Of a stretch of DNA of 7,577 bases, positions 1 through 5,441 are shown piece after piece. The DNA is taken from the NCBI GenBank assembly GCA_965369945.1, contig CBDUST010000231.1, positions 1 to 7,577 of the forward strand, written 5' to 3'. The notes beneath the pieces are model-generated. The model was not told the DNA's origin and ran no database searches. It saw only the letters and a list, made by a program, of their open reading frames with translations. Numbering within the stretch: the stretch's first letter is position 1; each line of letters starts with the position of its first letter. Made by a program: the position numbers and the translations under genes. The stretch is from JADFNO01 sp965369945. GTDB lineage: Bacteria; Planctomycetota; Phycisphaerae; Phycisphaerales; SM1A02.

Positions 1-34
1 TGCCGGTTTTGACGGAATCCTGCGCAAAGCGCAG

Positions 35-66
35 AAAAAAATTTCCCGCCGCCGAAGCGGCAGGGA
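35..66 (-). terminator. Intrinsic terminator with UUCG tetraloop
   Basis: Read on the minus strand, a GC-rich hairpin occupies 66-44. The arms TCCC-GCCGC and GCGGC-GGGA enclose a TTCG loop, with one bulged base. Two A residues and then seven T residues (41-35) follow. This is the classic layout of a factor-independent terminator. It lies about 160 bp past the stop of the minus-strand gene at 227-952 and probably ends that transcript. A second small hairpin (20-34, CTGCGC/GCGCAG) lies just beyond the T tract. Confidence 0.72.
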
Positions 67-144
67 CAGGTGGACCGTAACACCTTGTCCAACTGAGAGT
101 TAGAGTGATTTTCCCGGGGCCGCGGCCATGCGGCGCTGCTGCCC

Positions 145-164
145 AAATAGACGCAAATAGACGC
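145..164. repeat. Two tandem copies of a decamer
   Basis: The decamer AAATAGACGC occurs twice back to back, at 145-154 and 155-164, in the 160-bp stretch between the terminator and the end of the gene at 227. No function can be assigned. It could be a paired binding site or a chance duplication. A short hairpin (179-184 with 191-196, CCCGCC/GGCGGG) lies next to it without a T tract. Confidence 0.5.
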
Positions 165-226
165 TCATTGACGTACGACCCGCCGTGGCTGGCGGGGCTC
201 AACGGCCTCTCCCTCGATGCCTTCCC

Positions 227-952
227 CTAAAACCCACCCTTGCGCATCACATCGAGACTCTCGGGAAACGGGTAACTGGCAAACACGCCCGTCGGCGCAA
301 GCTCCCACATCCCAAGCGAGGGATACACATCGCCGCGATAACCGGACTCGTACATCACCCGCAGCACAGACTCGAAGGTCGGCTCACCACCGCCCGGTCC
401 CACCAGGCTGTTGGACTTGGCGCCGAGGAACGACACCGTAGCAACGGGCAATCGCTCACGCCGACCCCGAAGCATCTTCGTCACCGTTGTGAACCCGCGC
501 GCAAGATCATCCAACGTGAAATGAGCACGCTGTTTGGGACGCAACAACGCGAGGATCAGTAAACTGTCCAGGTCATACTTCAGAATATACGGCTCACGAT
601 CGCCGGCTGCGTGAACCGCCACCGACTCCGAGAACATCCGCGCGTAACTCGTCACGGCCTGGGCGGTCCACTGACTCGTGGCCGTCATCTCGATCACCTG
701 ACGAACGATGCCATGGCTGTTGTCTTCGGTGTTGACGCCGCAGACGAAGGCTCGGTATCGCCCGGCAAGAAGGTCGGCCAGCAGATGCTGTCCCCACTGG
801 ATACGAATTCGATCTCGGTCGGCGCTGGCCTTTCGCGGATCACCTGCCGGTAGCAGGATCACGCGGTCGGCCCGCTGATCGGCCTGCATCAGCAGGTCGC
901 CTTCTTCGTCATACAAGCGTGGGGACTGCTGATCGCTGGCTGCCTGGGTCAC
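227..952 (-). CDS. Conserved-looking protein of unknown function, 241 aa
   Basis: I do not recognise the family. The protein is predicted soluble: there is no signal peptide or membrane segment, and it is rich in Arg and Asp. The N-terminal 35 residues are acidic and probably flexible. A mixed core begins around residue 50 (IRIQWGQHLLADLLAGRYRAF) and contains a segment with NTEDNSHGIVRQVI (74-87). A basic, helical-looking stretch lies at 138-168 (LRPKQRAHFTLDDLARGF). A Gly-rich turn sits at 185-189, and the C-terminus is aromatic (MWELAP, ASYPFPESLDVM). The GTG start at 952 is chosen because AAGGAG lies six bases upstream. The gene stops with TAG, and a strong terminator follows at 35-66, so it is probably the last gene of its transcript. 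The even amino-acid composition and good ribosome site argue that it is real. Confidence 0.85.
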   Translation of the reverse strand: MTQAASDQQSPRLYDEEGDLLMQADQRADRVILLPAGDPRKASADRDRIRIQWGQHLLADLLAGRYRAFVCGVNTEDNSHGIVRQVIEMTATSQWTAQAVTSYARMFSESVAVHAAGDREPYILKYDLDSLLILALLRPKQRAHFTLDDLARGFTTVTKMLRGRRERLPVATVSFLGAKSNSLVGPGGGEPTFESVLRVMYESGYRGDVYPSLGMWELAPTGVFASYPFPESLDVMRKGGF

Positions 953-1303
953 GGCCGGCTCCTTCTGAATGGCTCCAATCGGCAGTATACCCGCTGCCGT
1001 AAAACGATCAGACCGGCCCGCACGGGCTCCAAATGGGCCAATTCACCCCCTTGGCAATTTTTTTTCGAGGATTGCGCAGGAAATCCCAAAAACCGGCATA
1101 TATACGGTGAAGCCGCGGTTTGGGCCTTGTCGGCTGATCGCGCGGCTGATGACAGTATTGATTCGGTTCGCGCTGCATTGCTTCCCGCACGCGGCGCTCG
1201 GTTTGCTTGATGTGTCCCTTAATTTTTCGGTCGAGCCGGCGGGCGCCAGCGATACCGAGACGAGCAACCGAGCGCCGCCTCTTTTGTCCCGCCGCGGCAG
1301 CGC
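953..1303. other. Gap between two minus-strand genes, with one doubtful ORF
   Basis: About 350 bp without a convincing gene. It contains an A/T-richer core near 1055-1105, with a nine-T run at 1059-1067 and CATATATACGG at 1098-1108, which may hold the promoter of the downstream minus-strand gene. A minus-strand frame of 99 codons (1307-1008) could start with a TTG that overlaps the TGA stop of the hydrolase gene. Its product is very basic (many Arg and Lys), has no motif I recognise and lacks a ribosome site, so I do not call it a gene. Confidence 0.5.
959..964 (-). promoter_or_regulatory. Shine-Dalgarno site fixing a GTG start
   Basis: On the minus strand AAGGAG lies exactly six bases before the GTG at 952-950. 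It supports this GTG over the later in-frame ATG at residue 22 of the 241-residue protein. Confidence 0.75.
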
Positions 1304-2686
1304 TCAATCGCCGTTGGCCGGCCGGTTGGGATCGCCCCCATCCTGTCCGAGTCGATCCAATATGAGTTTGATCGCCGGCGGCGTTCGGTCGCTTGATCGC
1401 GACAGGTTGGCGATCATGCTGATGTGGTTCCCCTCAACGACGACGAAATCGTCAACGCCTTCGAGCCTGGCCGAATCGATCGTCACAACGCCGTCGCCAA
1501 GACCTTCAATTGCCGCATCCAGCATCGATGAAGCCGACGTAGTGTCAGCCAGCGCCGCCCAGTCGGCGAGCCATTGAGGCGCTGCATCCGATCGGGCCAA
1601 CTGTTTCATTCGCGTCGTCAGCGATTCAATCTCCTCCACACTCAGCGGACTCACTCGCCCGGCAACGATCGTGTAGGTCGTGTGCTGCGGCTGTGGGCGA
1701 GCGTTAACCCGGCGCAGAAAATCAGACTCCGGATGCAAATCACGACCTGCCTCACCCCGGCCATCCTCCCGGGCGCCGTCGAATGATCCATCACCCTTTA
1801 TCCAGCGGTAGACTTGCTCGCGAACTTCCGCCAGTCCACGAAGCCAGACCATCTTCGAACCGTGGTTCGGCGTGCCGAGCATGATGAATCGATCGATCGC
1901 AGGAAACTGATCTCCGCCCGATCCGTCGCCGTTGTAATACGCCCGCCGCGTCAGTAAGTCGCGCGTCACCAAACCGCCCATGGAATGTGCAACGACGTGG
2001 ATGCGCTCCACCCCCATTGATCGCAGCTTCATCAGTTCCCAGGCGAAAAAATCCGTCGAGTCTGCGATCGGCTGATCGTTGGGATACTCGAATCGCAGAA
2101 CCACATGCTGAGCTTCGAGCAGCCGCGGCGAGAGGTCGCGCCACATCCACCCCGGATCATCCAAGCCATGGACAAGGACAACTACGCCAGCCGTACCGGA
2201 CCTCAGCCGATCAAGCGCCGCGCGAGGATCGTCCCTAGTCACAACCGTCATTCCAAATCGCTGTTCGGCAACCGCCGGATCAGGCCGACCGCCAACCCAT
2301 CGCTCGATCGATCGGATCACCTGATCACTGCTCGCCGCGACCACCTTGCGATCCAGACGCACCAATACACGATCGTCGTGCACAGTCGCGCTGATCGCTC
2401 CGTTGGTGATCCGTTCCAAAGCGCCGAGCTGCAGCTTCCCCAACGTCGATTGCACATTCAGCGTCCAATCCAGATCGCCAAACCGCTCCCGCCCCTCAAT
2501 CCCAACCGCCTCGCAAAGCGATATAAGCAGATCGCGGAATTCCAGCTTGCCATCAGCCAACGGCACCGCGATCTGGAACGATCGCCCATCGTCGACCTCC
2601 CGTTCCTGATCCGAAGGATCAGCTTGAACCACCGCGGTCAGTACCGACACGAGCAGCACCACAGCTGCGTACCGTATTAATCGCAT
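1304..2686 (-). CDS. Exported lipase-like alpha/beta hydrolase, 460 aa
   Basis: This is probably an esterase or lipase acting outside the cytoplasm; the substrate is unknown. A signal peptide is evident: MRLIRY, a hydrophobic core at 7-20, then a likely cleavage near VQA-DP (20-24). Residues 35-135 form an extra N-terminal domain that I do not recognise. The hydrolase fold begins at about 166 (VVVLVHGLDD, with His173-Gly174 at the oxyanion position). It carries the nucleophile elbow AHSMGG (Ser235) and the lipase-typical LGTPNHGS (270-277). The likely acid is Asp398 in GDGVV and the likely base is His421 in GNHISMI, so the triad looks complete. The stretch at 297-318, rich in Gly, Asp and Arg, looks like a flexible loop. 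The ATG at 2686 is chosen over an upstream in-frame start because it directly begins the signal peptide and has GGAG seven bases before it. The gene ends with TGA. The family is secure; the substrate is not. Confidence 0.9.
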   Translation of the reverse strand: MRLIRYAAVVLLVSVLTAVVQADPSDQEREVDDGRSFQIAVPLADGKLEFRDLLISLCEAVGIEGRERFGDLDWTLNVQSTLGKLQLGALERITNGAISATVHDDRVLVRLDRKVVAASSDQVIRSIERWVGGRPDPAVAEQRFGMTVVTRDDPRAALDRLRSGTAGVVVLVHGLDDPGWMWRDLSPRLLEAQHVVLRFEYPNDQPIADSTDFFAWELMKLRSMGVERIHVVAHSMGGLVTRDLLTRRAYYNGDGSGGDQFPAIDRFIMLGTPNHGSKMVWLRGLAEVREQVYRWIKGDGSFDGAREDGRGEAGRDLHPESDFLRRVNARPQPQHTTYTIVAGRVSPLSVEEIESLTTRMKQLARSDAAPQWLADWAALADTTSASSMLDAAIEGLGDGVVTIDSARLEGVDDFVVVEGNHISMIANLSRSSDRTPPAIKLILDRLGQDGGDPNRPANGD

Positions 2687-2693
2687 AATGAGA

Positions 2694-2697
2694 CTCC
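2694..2697 (-). promoter_or_regulatory. Ribosome binding site for the hydrolase
   Basis: On the minus strand GGAG lies seven bases before the ATG at 2686-2684. Together with the signal peptide that starts at this ATG, it decides the start against an extension to 2749, which would put 21 mostly polar residues in front of the signal sequence. Confidence 0.65.
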
Positions 2698-2892
2698 GAG
2701 AAGTCCGGGGGTGCCGGGGGTTTCGGCTGATCCGGTGGGCCAGCGACATTACTACCTTATACGGATCGGGCTGCTCGATCTTGCGCCGTCAAGGCAAGCT
2801 TACAACTCTCGGATCGCACAAACGCGACGACCATCCCGATCACTGTGAATATGTAGGCCAGCGTAGCCGGCCATCCCAATCAGTTGCGGCCT

Positions 2893-3165
2893 TTACCGCC
2901 GATCGCCGCCGCCCTGGGGCTCGCGCGCGTGAGCCTCGTTGACTTTCAACGTCCGACCCTCGAAATCTTGGCCGTCGAGCGCCTCCATCGCCGCCTTGCC
3001 TTCGGTCTCGTCTGCCATCTCGACGAACCCGAAGCCGCGCGACCGGCCGGTGAAACGATCAGTGATGACACTGACACTGGAGACCGTGCCGTGTTGGGCG
3101 AACAACTCTGTCAACGTCTGCTCGGTCGTGTCGAAACTGAGATTACCCACATAGATACGGAACAT
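2893..3165 (-). CDS. Single-RRM RNA-binding protein, 90 aa
   Basis: A compact RNA recognition motif protein that should bind single-stranded RNA in the cytoplasm. RNP2 is IYVGNL (4-9) and RNP1 is RGFGFVEM (43-50), both with the aromatic residues that stack on bases (Tyr5, Phe45, Phe47). The beta-alpha-beta-beta-alpha-beta order is complete by about residue 78. A short Gly/Arg tail (QGGGDRR) follows, as in the small bacterial RRM proteins of cyanobacteria, planctomycetes and others, some of which are cold-inducible. The length is normal for that group. The ATG has GGGAG eight bases upstream (3178-3174), and the stop is TAA. The gene has about 180 bp of free sequence before it and 200 bp after, so it is probably transcribed alone. 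I saw no clear promoter hexamers. RNA targets and any cold response cannot be read from the sequence. Confidence 0.95.
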   Translation of the reverse strand: MFRIYVGNLSFDTTEQTLTELFAQHGTVSSVSVITDRFTGRSRGFGFVEMADETEGKAAMEALDGQDFEGRTLKVNEAHAREPQGGGDRR

Positions 3166-3342
3166 GGAAAGTACTCCCGTGTTGGGAGCCGGCTAACAGT
3201 CACCAACGGACGGAGCAGGCTAACCCAAACAAGAACAGATCAATTGAATCGATGGACTGGACCATCGACCGTCGCCACACCCGCCAGCCAACCCGGCAAC
3301 GTGCAGCAGGACCATCCTACTCCATATCGACCGCGACTTGTA

Positions 3343-4212
3343 TCACGCTGGATTCAAATCCCCGCCTACGTCATCCCCGCCCAGCACGCCGCCTGAGAGT
3401 CGCCTCACGAACCGATCCCAGCAATCGACACGGTATCCCGCCGAGGAGCGACTACGCCGCTCTACCGATTCGTAAATGAACCCCGCACACTCTCGACACA
3501 CAAACCCATCCGCATACCAACGACACAACTCTTCCCTTGATCCCTCGGTGCCTTGATGCCCCGATGCCATCTTCATAGTCCAGATCGGTTGCGGCCAATA
3601 CAGGTTCTTCGTCCATTTGTCGCAGTTTGGGCATCGCATAAACGCCAGTACCGTGGTACGCAAATACTGATGCGTGCGCAATAGAGACTGTTGGAAGTCA
3701 TGGGGTACTCGTTGCGCAAGATTTTGACGGATCGTCCCCCACGGGCCGGCGCAGACATCACCAGCCGGGTCGAGTGGCGAGCGCGTCCAAACACGTTTCT
3801 CCGAACACCGGTTTATTTTACCGCCGCGCTTGGGATACACGTCCATCACGATCCAGCCCTTCTTGGCCCAGTTATGGATCGTGCTGCGGTTCACGCCGAT
3901 GCGCTTCGCAGCAGCGTTGATCGTCACGCCCGGCCAGGGGATGGTGACCGGTCCGCACAGCGAATGTATGAGTTCGCCTGTCAGCGTGATTCTCGAGACG
4001 GCGCAGTCCGGGCCGTCATCATCGAATTGTTCATATTTCACGACTTCGTCGATTGGAAGACGCTTATCGTGCGCGCGCAGAACGAGCGACCAACTGCGCA
4101 GCGGGCGCTGATATGTCGGTCCGAGGTACCGTTGCAAGCGCCGTTGCGCTTGGTCCGCGTCGAACGTGGCGTGATGCCACGCGTCTTCTAATGCGCGATC
4201 AATGTCGTCCAT
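3343..4212 (-). CDS. Helix-turn-helix protein with CxxC pair, 289 aa
   Basis: I do not recognise a named family. Residues 96-120 form a good helix-turn-helix (VTINAAAKRIGVNRSTIHNW), of the type that reads DNA in MerR-like or resolvase-like proteins. A basic stretch follows (PKRGGKINR). Towards the C-terminus, CPNC (194-197) and CREC (239-242) are spaced like the two knuckles of a zinc ribbon. The residues between them are rich in Trp, and the last 20 residues are Gly/Asp-rich and probably disordered. It is therefore likely a DNA-binding protein, perhaps a regulator. The ATG at 4212 is preferred to one 16 codons upstream because those codons encode an Arg/Pro-rich run and approach the palindromes at 4259. 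No strong ribosome site is visible. The stop is TGA. It lies just downstream of the transposase gene on the same strand, separated by two palindromes, but functional linkage is unproven. Confidence 0.8.
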   Translation of the reverse strand: MDDIDRALEDAWHHATFDADQAQRRLQRYLGPTYQRPLRSWSLVLRAHDKRLPIDEVVKYEQFDDDGPDCAVSRITLTGELIHSLCGPVTIPWPGVTINAAAKRIGVNRSTIHNWAKKGWIVMDVYPKRGGKINRCSEKRVWTRSPLDPAGDVCAGPWGTIRQNLAQRVPHDFQQSLLRTHQYLRTTVLAFMRCPNCDKWTKNLYWPQPIWTMKMASGHQGTEGSREELCRWYADGFVCRECAGFIYESVERRSRSSAGYRVDCWDRFVRRLSGGVLGGDDVGGDLNPA

Positions 4213-4258
4213 CTTTAAAGGGGTGCGCGGCCGGATCGGCGTGCGCGGGAGGGACCGC

Positions 4259-4288
4259 ATCCGCGACCCGCTGAAGCGGGTCGCGGAT
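4259..4288. repeat. REP-like palindrome, TGAA loop (copy A)
   Basis: A perfect hairpin with 13-bp arms (4259-4271 and 4276-4288, core CGCGACCCGC) around a TGAA loop. It shares 19 identical bases with 5006-5024 (4262-4280 here). It lies between the helix-turn-helix gene and the transposase gene, two bases from a second palindrome in opposite loop orientation. The arrangement resembles the paired REPs (BIMEs) of other bacteria. Confidence 0.85.
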
Positions 4289-4289
4289 T

Positions 4290-4317
4290 GACGCCGCCCG
4301 CTTCAGCGGGCGGCGTC
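4290..4317. repeat. REP-like palindrome, TTCA loop (copy B)
   Basis: A perfect hairpin with 12-bp arms (4290-4301 and 4306-4317, core CGCCGCCCGC) around a TTCA loop. On the minus strand the loop reads TGAA, and its TGA (4305-4303) is the stop codon of the transposase gene. The arm therefore encodes the last residues of that protein (GDAAR). It forms an inverted pair with the palindrome at 4259-4288. Confidence 0.88.
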
Positions 4318-4983
4318 CCCCAAACGCCCACGCTCATACCGCTTGTACGGCACCCTCTCCATAAACGCACCCAGATCGTGTGCTCGCTCAACCGCACAGT
4401 CCAATTCAACCTTCACCCGCGTATGCGGATAGGTTCTCCAATCAGTGCAGATTCCATGACGCGCACCTTGCAAGAGCGTATACCGATAGGCCAGCCGAGC
4501 TTGTTTCTCGTCCCTAATACACCCGTCGAAATACTCGCGCCCCTTCGTATCGCGCCAAAACGGCACAAGGCGCGCATTCTTCCCGGCGCCGCCCACACTC
4601 TTCCCGGCGCCGCCCGCTTCAGCGGGCGGCGTTCTGGACGGCGTTTCTCGCTCAAGCACATCATTCACCAACTTTGCCACAGACCCGTGCAATCGCTGCA
4701 TCATTCTCTGGAGCTTCATCCCCTCGCGCAAATACCCGAGCGTGTGATAGTGATTGTCCATCAGCGACGTCACCCAAGGCACGAATCCGAATTGATCCGC
4801 ATAGTACTCAAAGCGATCCCAAAAGATCACCTTGGCTTCATCGCACGCAAACGCAGAGAACCGATCCCGGCAACGCGCGGTGATGAAATACACTTGATTG
4901 TCTACGTACCAGTGTTCAAAGCGATGTTGCCCGCGGAAGTGTTCCCGCGCCGAGCGCGACGCTTTGGCGATGCGCTTGTGCAT
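4303..4983 (-). CDS. REP-associated tyrosine transposase (RAYT), HUH Y1 type, 226 aa
   Basis: A single-strand DNA transposase of the Y1 HUH group, expected to cut and rejoin at palindromes through a phosphotyrosine link. The metal-binding HUH motif is HYH (78-80, in MDNHYHTLGYL). The helix RLAYRYTLLQGARHG (163-177) aligns with the E. coli TnpA-REP helix carrying the catalytic Tyr and an Asn four residues later. Here these are Tyr168 and Gln172, as in the Tyr/Gln pair of IS608 TnpA. Other landmarks are VYFITARCRD (31-40), PFWRD (141-145) and a basic C-terminus. Residues 114-137 look inserted: TPPAEAGG is encoded by a REP-like palindrome and is followed by a duplicated heptad (GGAGKSV/GGAGKNA). 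The stop codon lies in another palindrome's loop. The ATG at 4983 is chosen because MHKRIAK opens the conserved domain and the frame upstream is palindrome sequence. No clear ribosome site is present. The gene appears functional, and the family call is firm. Confidence 0.88.
   Translation of the reverse strand: MHKRIAKASRSAREHFRGQHRFEHWYVDNQVYFITARCRDRFSAFACDEAKVIFWDRFEYYADQFGFVPWVTSLMDNHYHTLGYLREGMKLQRMMQRLHGSVAKLVNDVLERETPSRTPPAEAGGAGKSVGGAGKNARLVPFWRDTKGREYFDGCIRDEKQARLAYRYTLLQGARHGICTDWRTYPHTRVKVELDCAVERAHDLGAFMERVPYKRYERGRLGDAAR
4580..4615. repeat. 21-bp direct duplication inside the transposase gene
   Basis: TTCCCGGCGCCGCCC occurs at 4580-4594 and again at 4601-4615, a period of 21 bp, which is a whole number of codons. 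It encodes the repeated heptad GGAGKSV/GGAGKNA of the transposase. The second copy runs into the internal palindrome, so the duplication probably arose with or after the palindrome insertion. Confidence 0.75.
4608..4631. repeat. REP-like palindrome inside the transposase gene
   Basis: Arms of 10 bp (4608-4617, 4622-4631) around a TTCA loop, matching the copy-B palindromes. It is read in frame on the minus strand as TPPAEAGG (residues 118-125). Identity with the upstream copy extends beyond the hairpin: 4612-4634 equals 5053-5075 base for base, and similarity with two mismatches continues for about ten more bases. Confidence 0.88.
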
Positions 4984-5005
4984 GGGGACGATCGTACCCG
5001 AAGAA

Positions 5006-5029
5006 CGCGACCCGCTGAAGCGGGCCGCG
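5006..5029. repeat. REP-like palindrome, TGAA loop (copy A')
   Basis: A hairpin with 10-bp arms and one A/C mismatch (5010/5025) around the TGAA loop 5016-5019. Its first 19 bases equal 4262-4280. It lies just upstream of the transposase start codon, so it would fall in the leader of that transcript. Confidence 0.8.
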
Positions 5030-5048
5030 CCGCGGCGCCGCCTGCTGG

Positions 5049-5072
5049 CGCAGCCCGCTTCAGCGGGCGGCG
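5049..5072. repeat. REP-like palindrome, TTCA loop (copy B')
   Basis: The arms 5049-5058 and 5063-5072 pair with one mismatch (5052/5069) around the TTCA loop. It is followed by a short tandem of CGGCGTTCC (5068-5087 region) also seen after the internal copy at 4608-4631. It pairs in inverted sense with the palindrome at 5006-5029. Confidence 0.78.
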
Positions 5073-5087
5073 TTCCGGGCGGCGTTC

Positions 5088-5441
5088 CCCCCGCACAAAA
5101 ATGAAAAGACCTCCCAAACGTTTGCGTTCCGGGGGCCAAAGCGTCGGCTTGAGACCATCCTTTCCCGCACGGCAGTATCACCGGCCGTCTTTTGTCTCCA
5201 CACAGGCGTCACCTAGGTAGGGCTCACACACCGATTCCAATCCGATGGGCTTGAAGGTACAATCCCGACAAGCTGGGGGCAGTCCCCGGCCCGCAGGCCC
5301 CCGCCCCCGGAATGATCTGCTCGTCGTTTGCCTTTTCGATTGAGCGTGGCGACATCCCCGCTCTGCACAATTCCGCAGCGCATGGCCCACGACCCATGCT
5401 CTGCGGAATTCTGTTCAATCAACTGGTAGGCATCGAAGACT
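5088..5441. other. Intergenic region between divergent genes
   Basis: About 350 bp with no credible coding sequence; the frames crossing it have unlikely compositions and no ribosome sites. It separates the leftward transposase from the rightward acyltransferase, so it should contain both promoters, but I could not pick hexamers with confidence. It holds a G/C-run stretch (5274-5310, several runs of four to five G or C that can pair with each other) and a large inverted repeat at 5369-5410. Confidence 0.6.
5369..5410. repeat. 42-bp inverted repeat upstream of the acyltransferase
   Basis: Two 17-base arms (5369-5385 and 5394-5410; outer ten bases AATTCCGCAG and CTGCGGAATT) pair with a single mismatch (5379/5400) around an eight-base loop. 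The right arm ends 31 bases before the acyltransferase ATG. No T tract follows on either strand, so it is a poor intrinsic terminator. It may be an operator, an RNA structure in the leader, or a small repetitive element. Confidence 0.8.

Larger units (their letters stand above)
4259..5087. mobile_element. RAYT gene with its REP-like palindrome pairs
   Basis: The transposase gene is bracketed by two palindrome pairs, each ordered TGAA-loop then TTCA-loop: 4259-4288 plus 4290-4317, and 5006-5029 plus 5049-5072. A fifth palindrome (4608-4631) lies within the gene. RAYT genes are known to sit among the REP sequences they are thought to spread, and this layout fits. No target-site duplication can be identified, so the outer limits are set at the palindromes and at the end of the similarity near 5087. 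This is a functional unit by inference, not a demonstrated element. Confidence 0.6.

Noticed and set aside
44..66. Another member of the REP family (GCCGC-CGAA-GCGGC).
   Set aside because: The stem sequence and loop differ from the TGAA/TTCA copies, and the adjacent T tract on the minus strand explains it as a terminator.
2105..2680. Plus-strand frame of 191 codons, with others opposite the hydrolase.
   Set aside because: Antisense to the hydrolase with its signal peptide and triad; low-complexity Arg/Ser/Pro composition.
2687..2749. Hydrolase start at 2749 instead of 2686.
   Set aside because: It would add 21 polar residues before the signal peptide, and GGAG is correctly spaced for the ATG at 2686.
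3166..3342. Promoter for the RRM gene around TTGATC at about 3238-3243 on the minus strand.
   Set aside because: No credible -10 hexamer was found at the right distance, so no promoter is called.
4303..4983. Apparent loss of the catalytic tyrosine of the RAYT, since the helix after HYH reads RLHGSVAKLVN without Tyr.
   Set aside because: The catalytic Tyr of this family lies in a later helix. RLAYRYTLLQGARHG aligns with the E. coli TnpA-REP helix, placing Tyr168 and Gln172 correctly once the 24-residue insertion is allowed for.
4259..5072. CRISPR array, because of repeated palindromic units.
   Set aside because: The units are irregularly spaced, occur in both loop orientations, lie inside a gene, and have no uniform spacers.
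4984..5181. Longer transposase with 66 more N-terminal residues starting at 5181.
   Set aside because: The extra part is translated palindrome sequence (GTPPGTPPAEAG, Arg-rich runs), and the conserved domain begins at MHKRIAK.
4288..5220. Plus-strand frame of 310 codons opposite the transposase.
   Set aside because: It lies antisense to a gene with recognised motifs. Its composition is Arg/Pro/His-rich, as expected for the complement of GC-rich coding DNA, and it has no motif or ribosome site.
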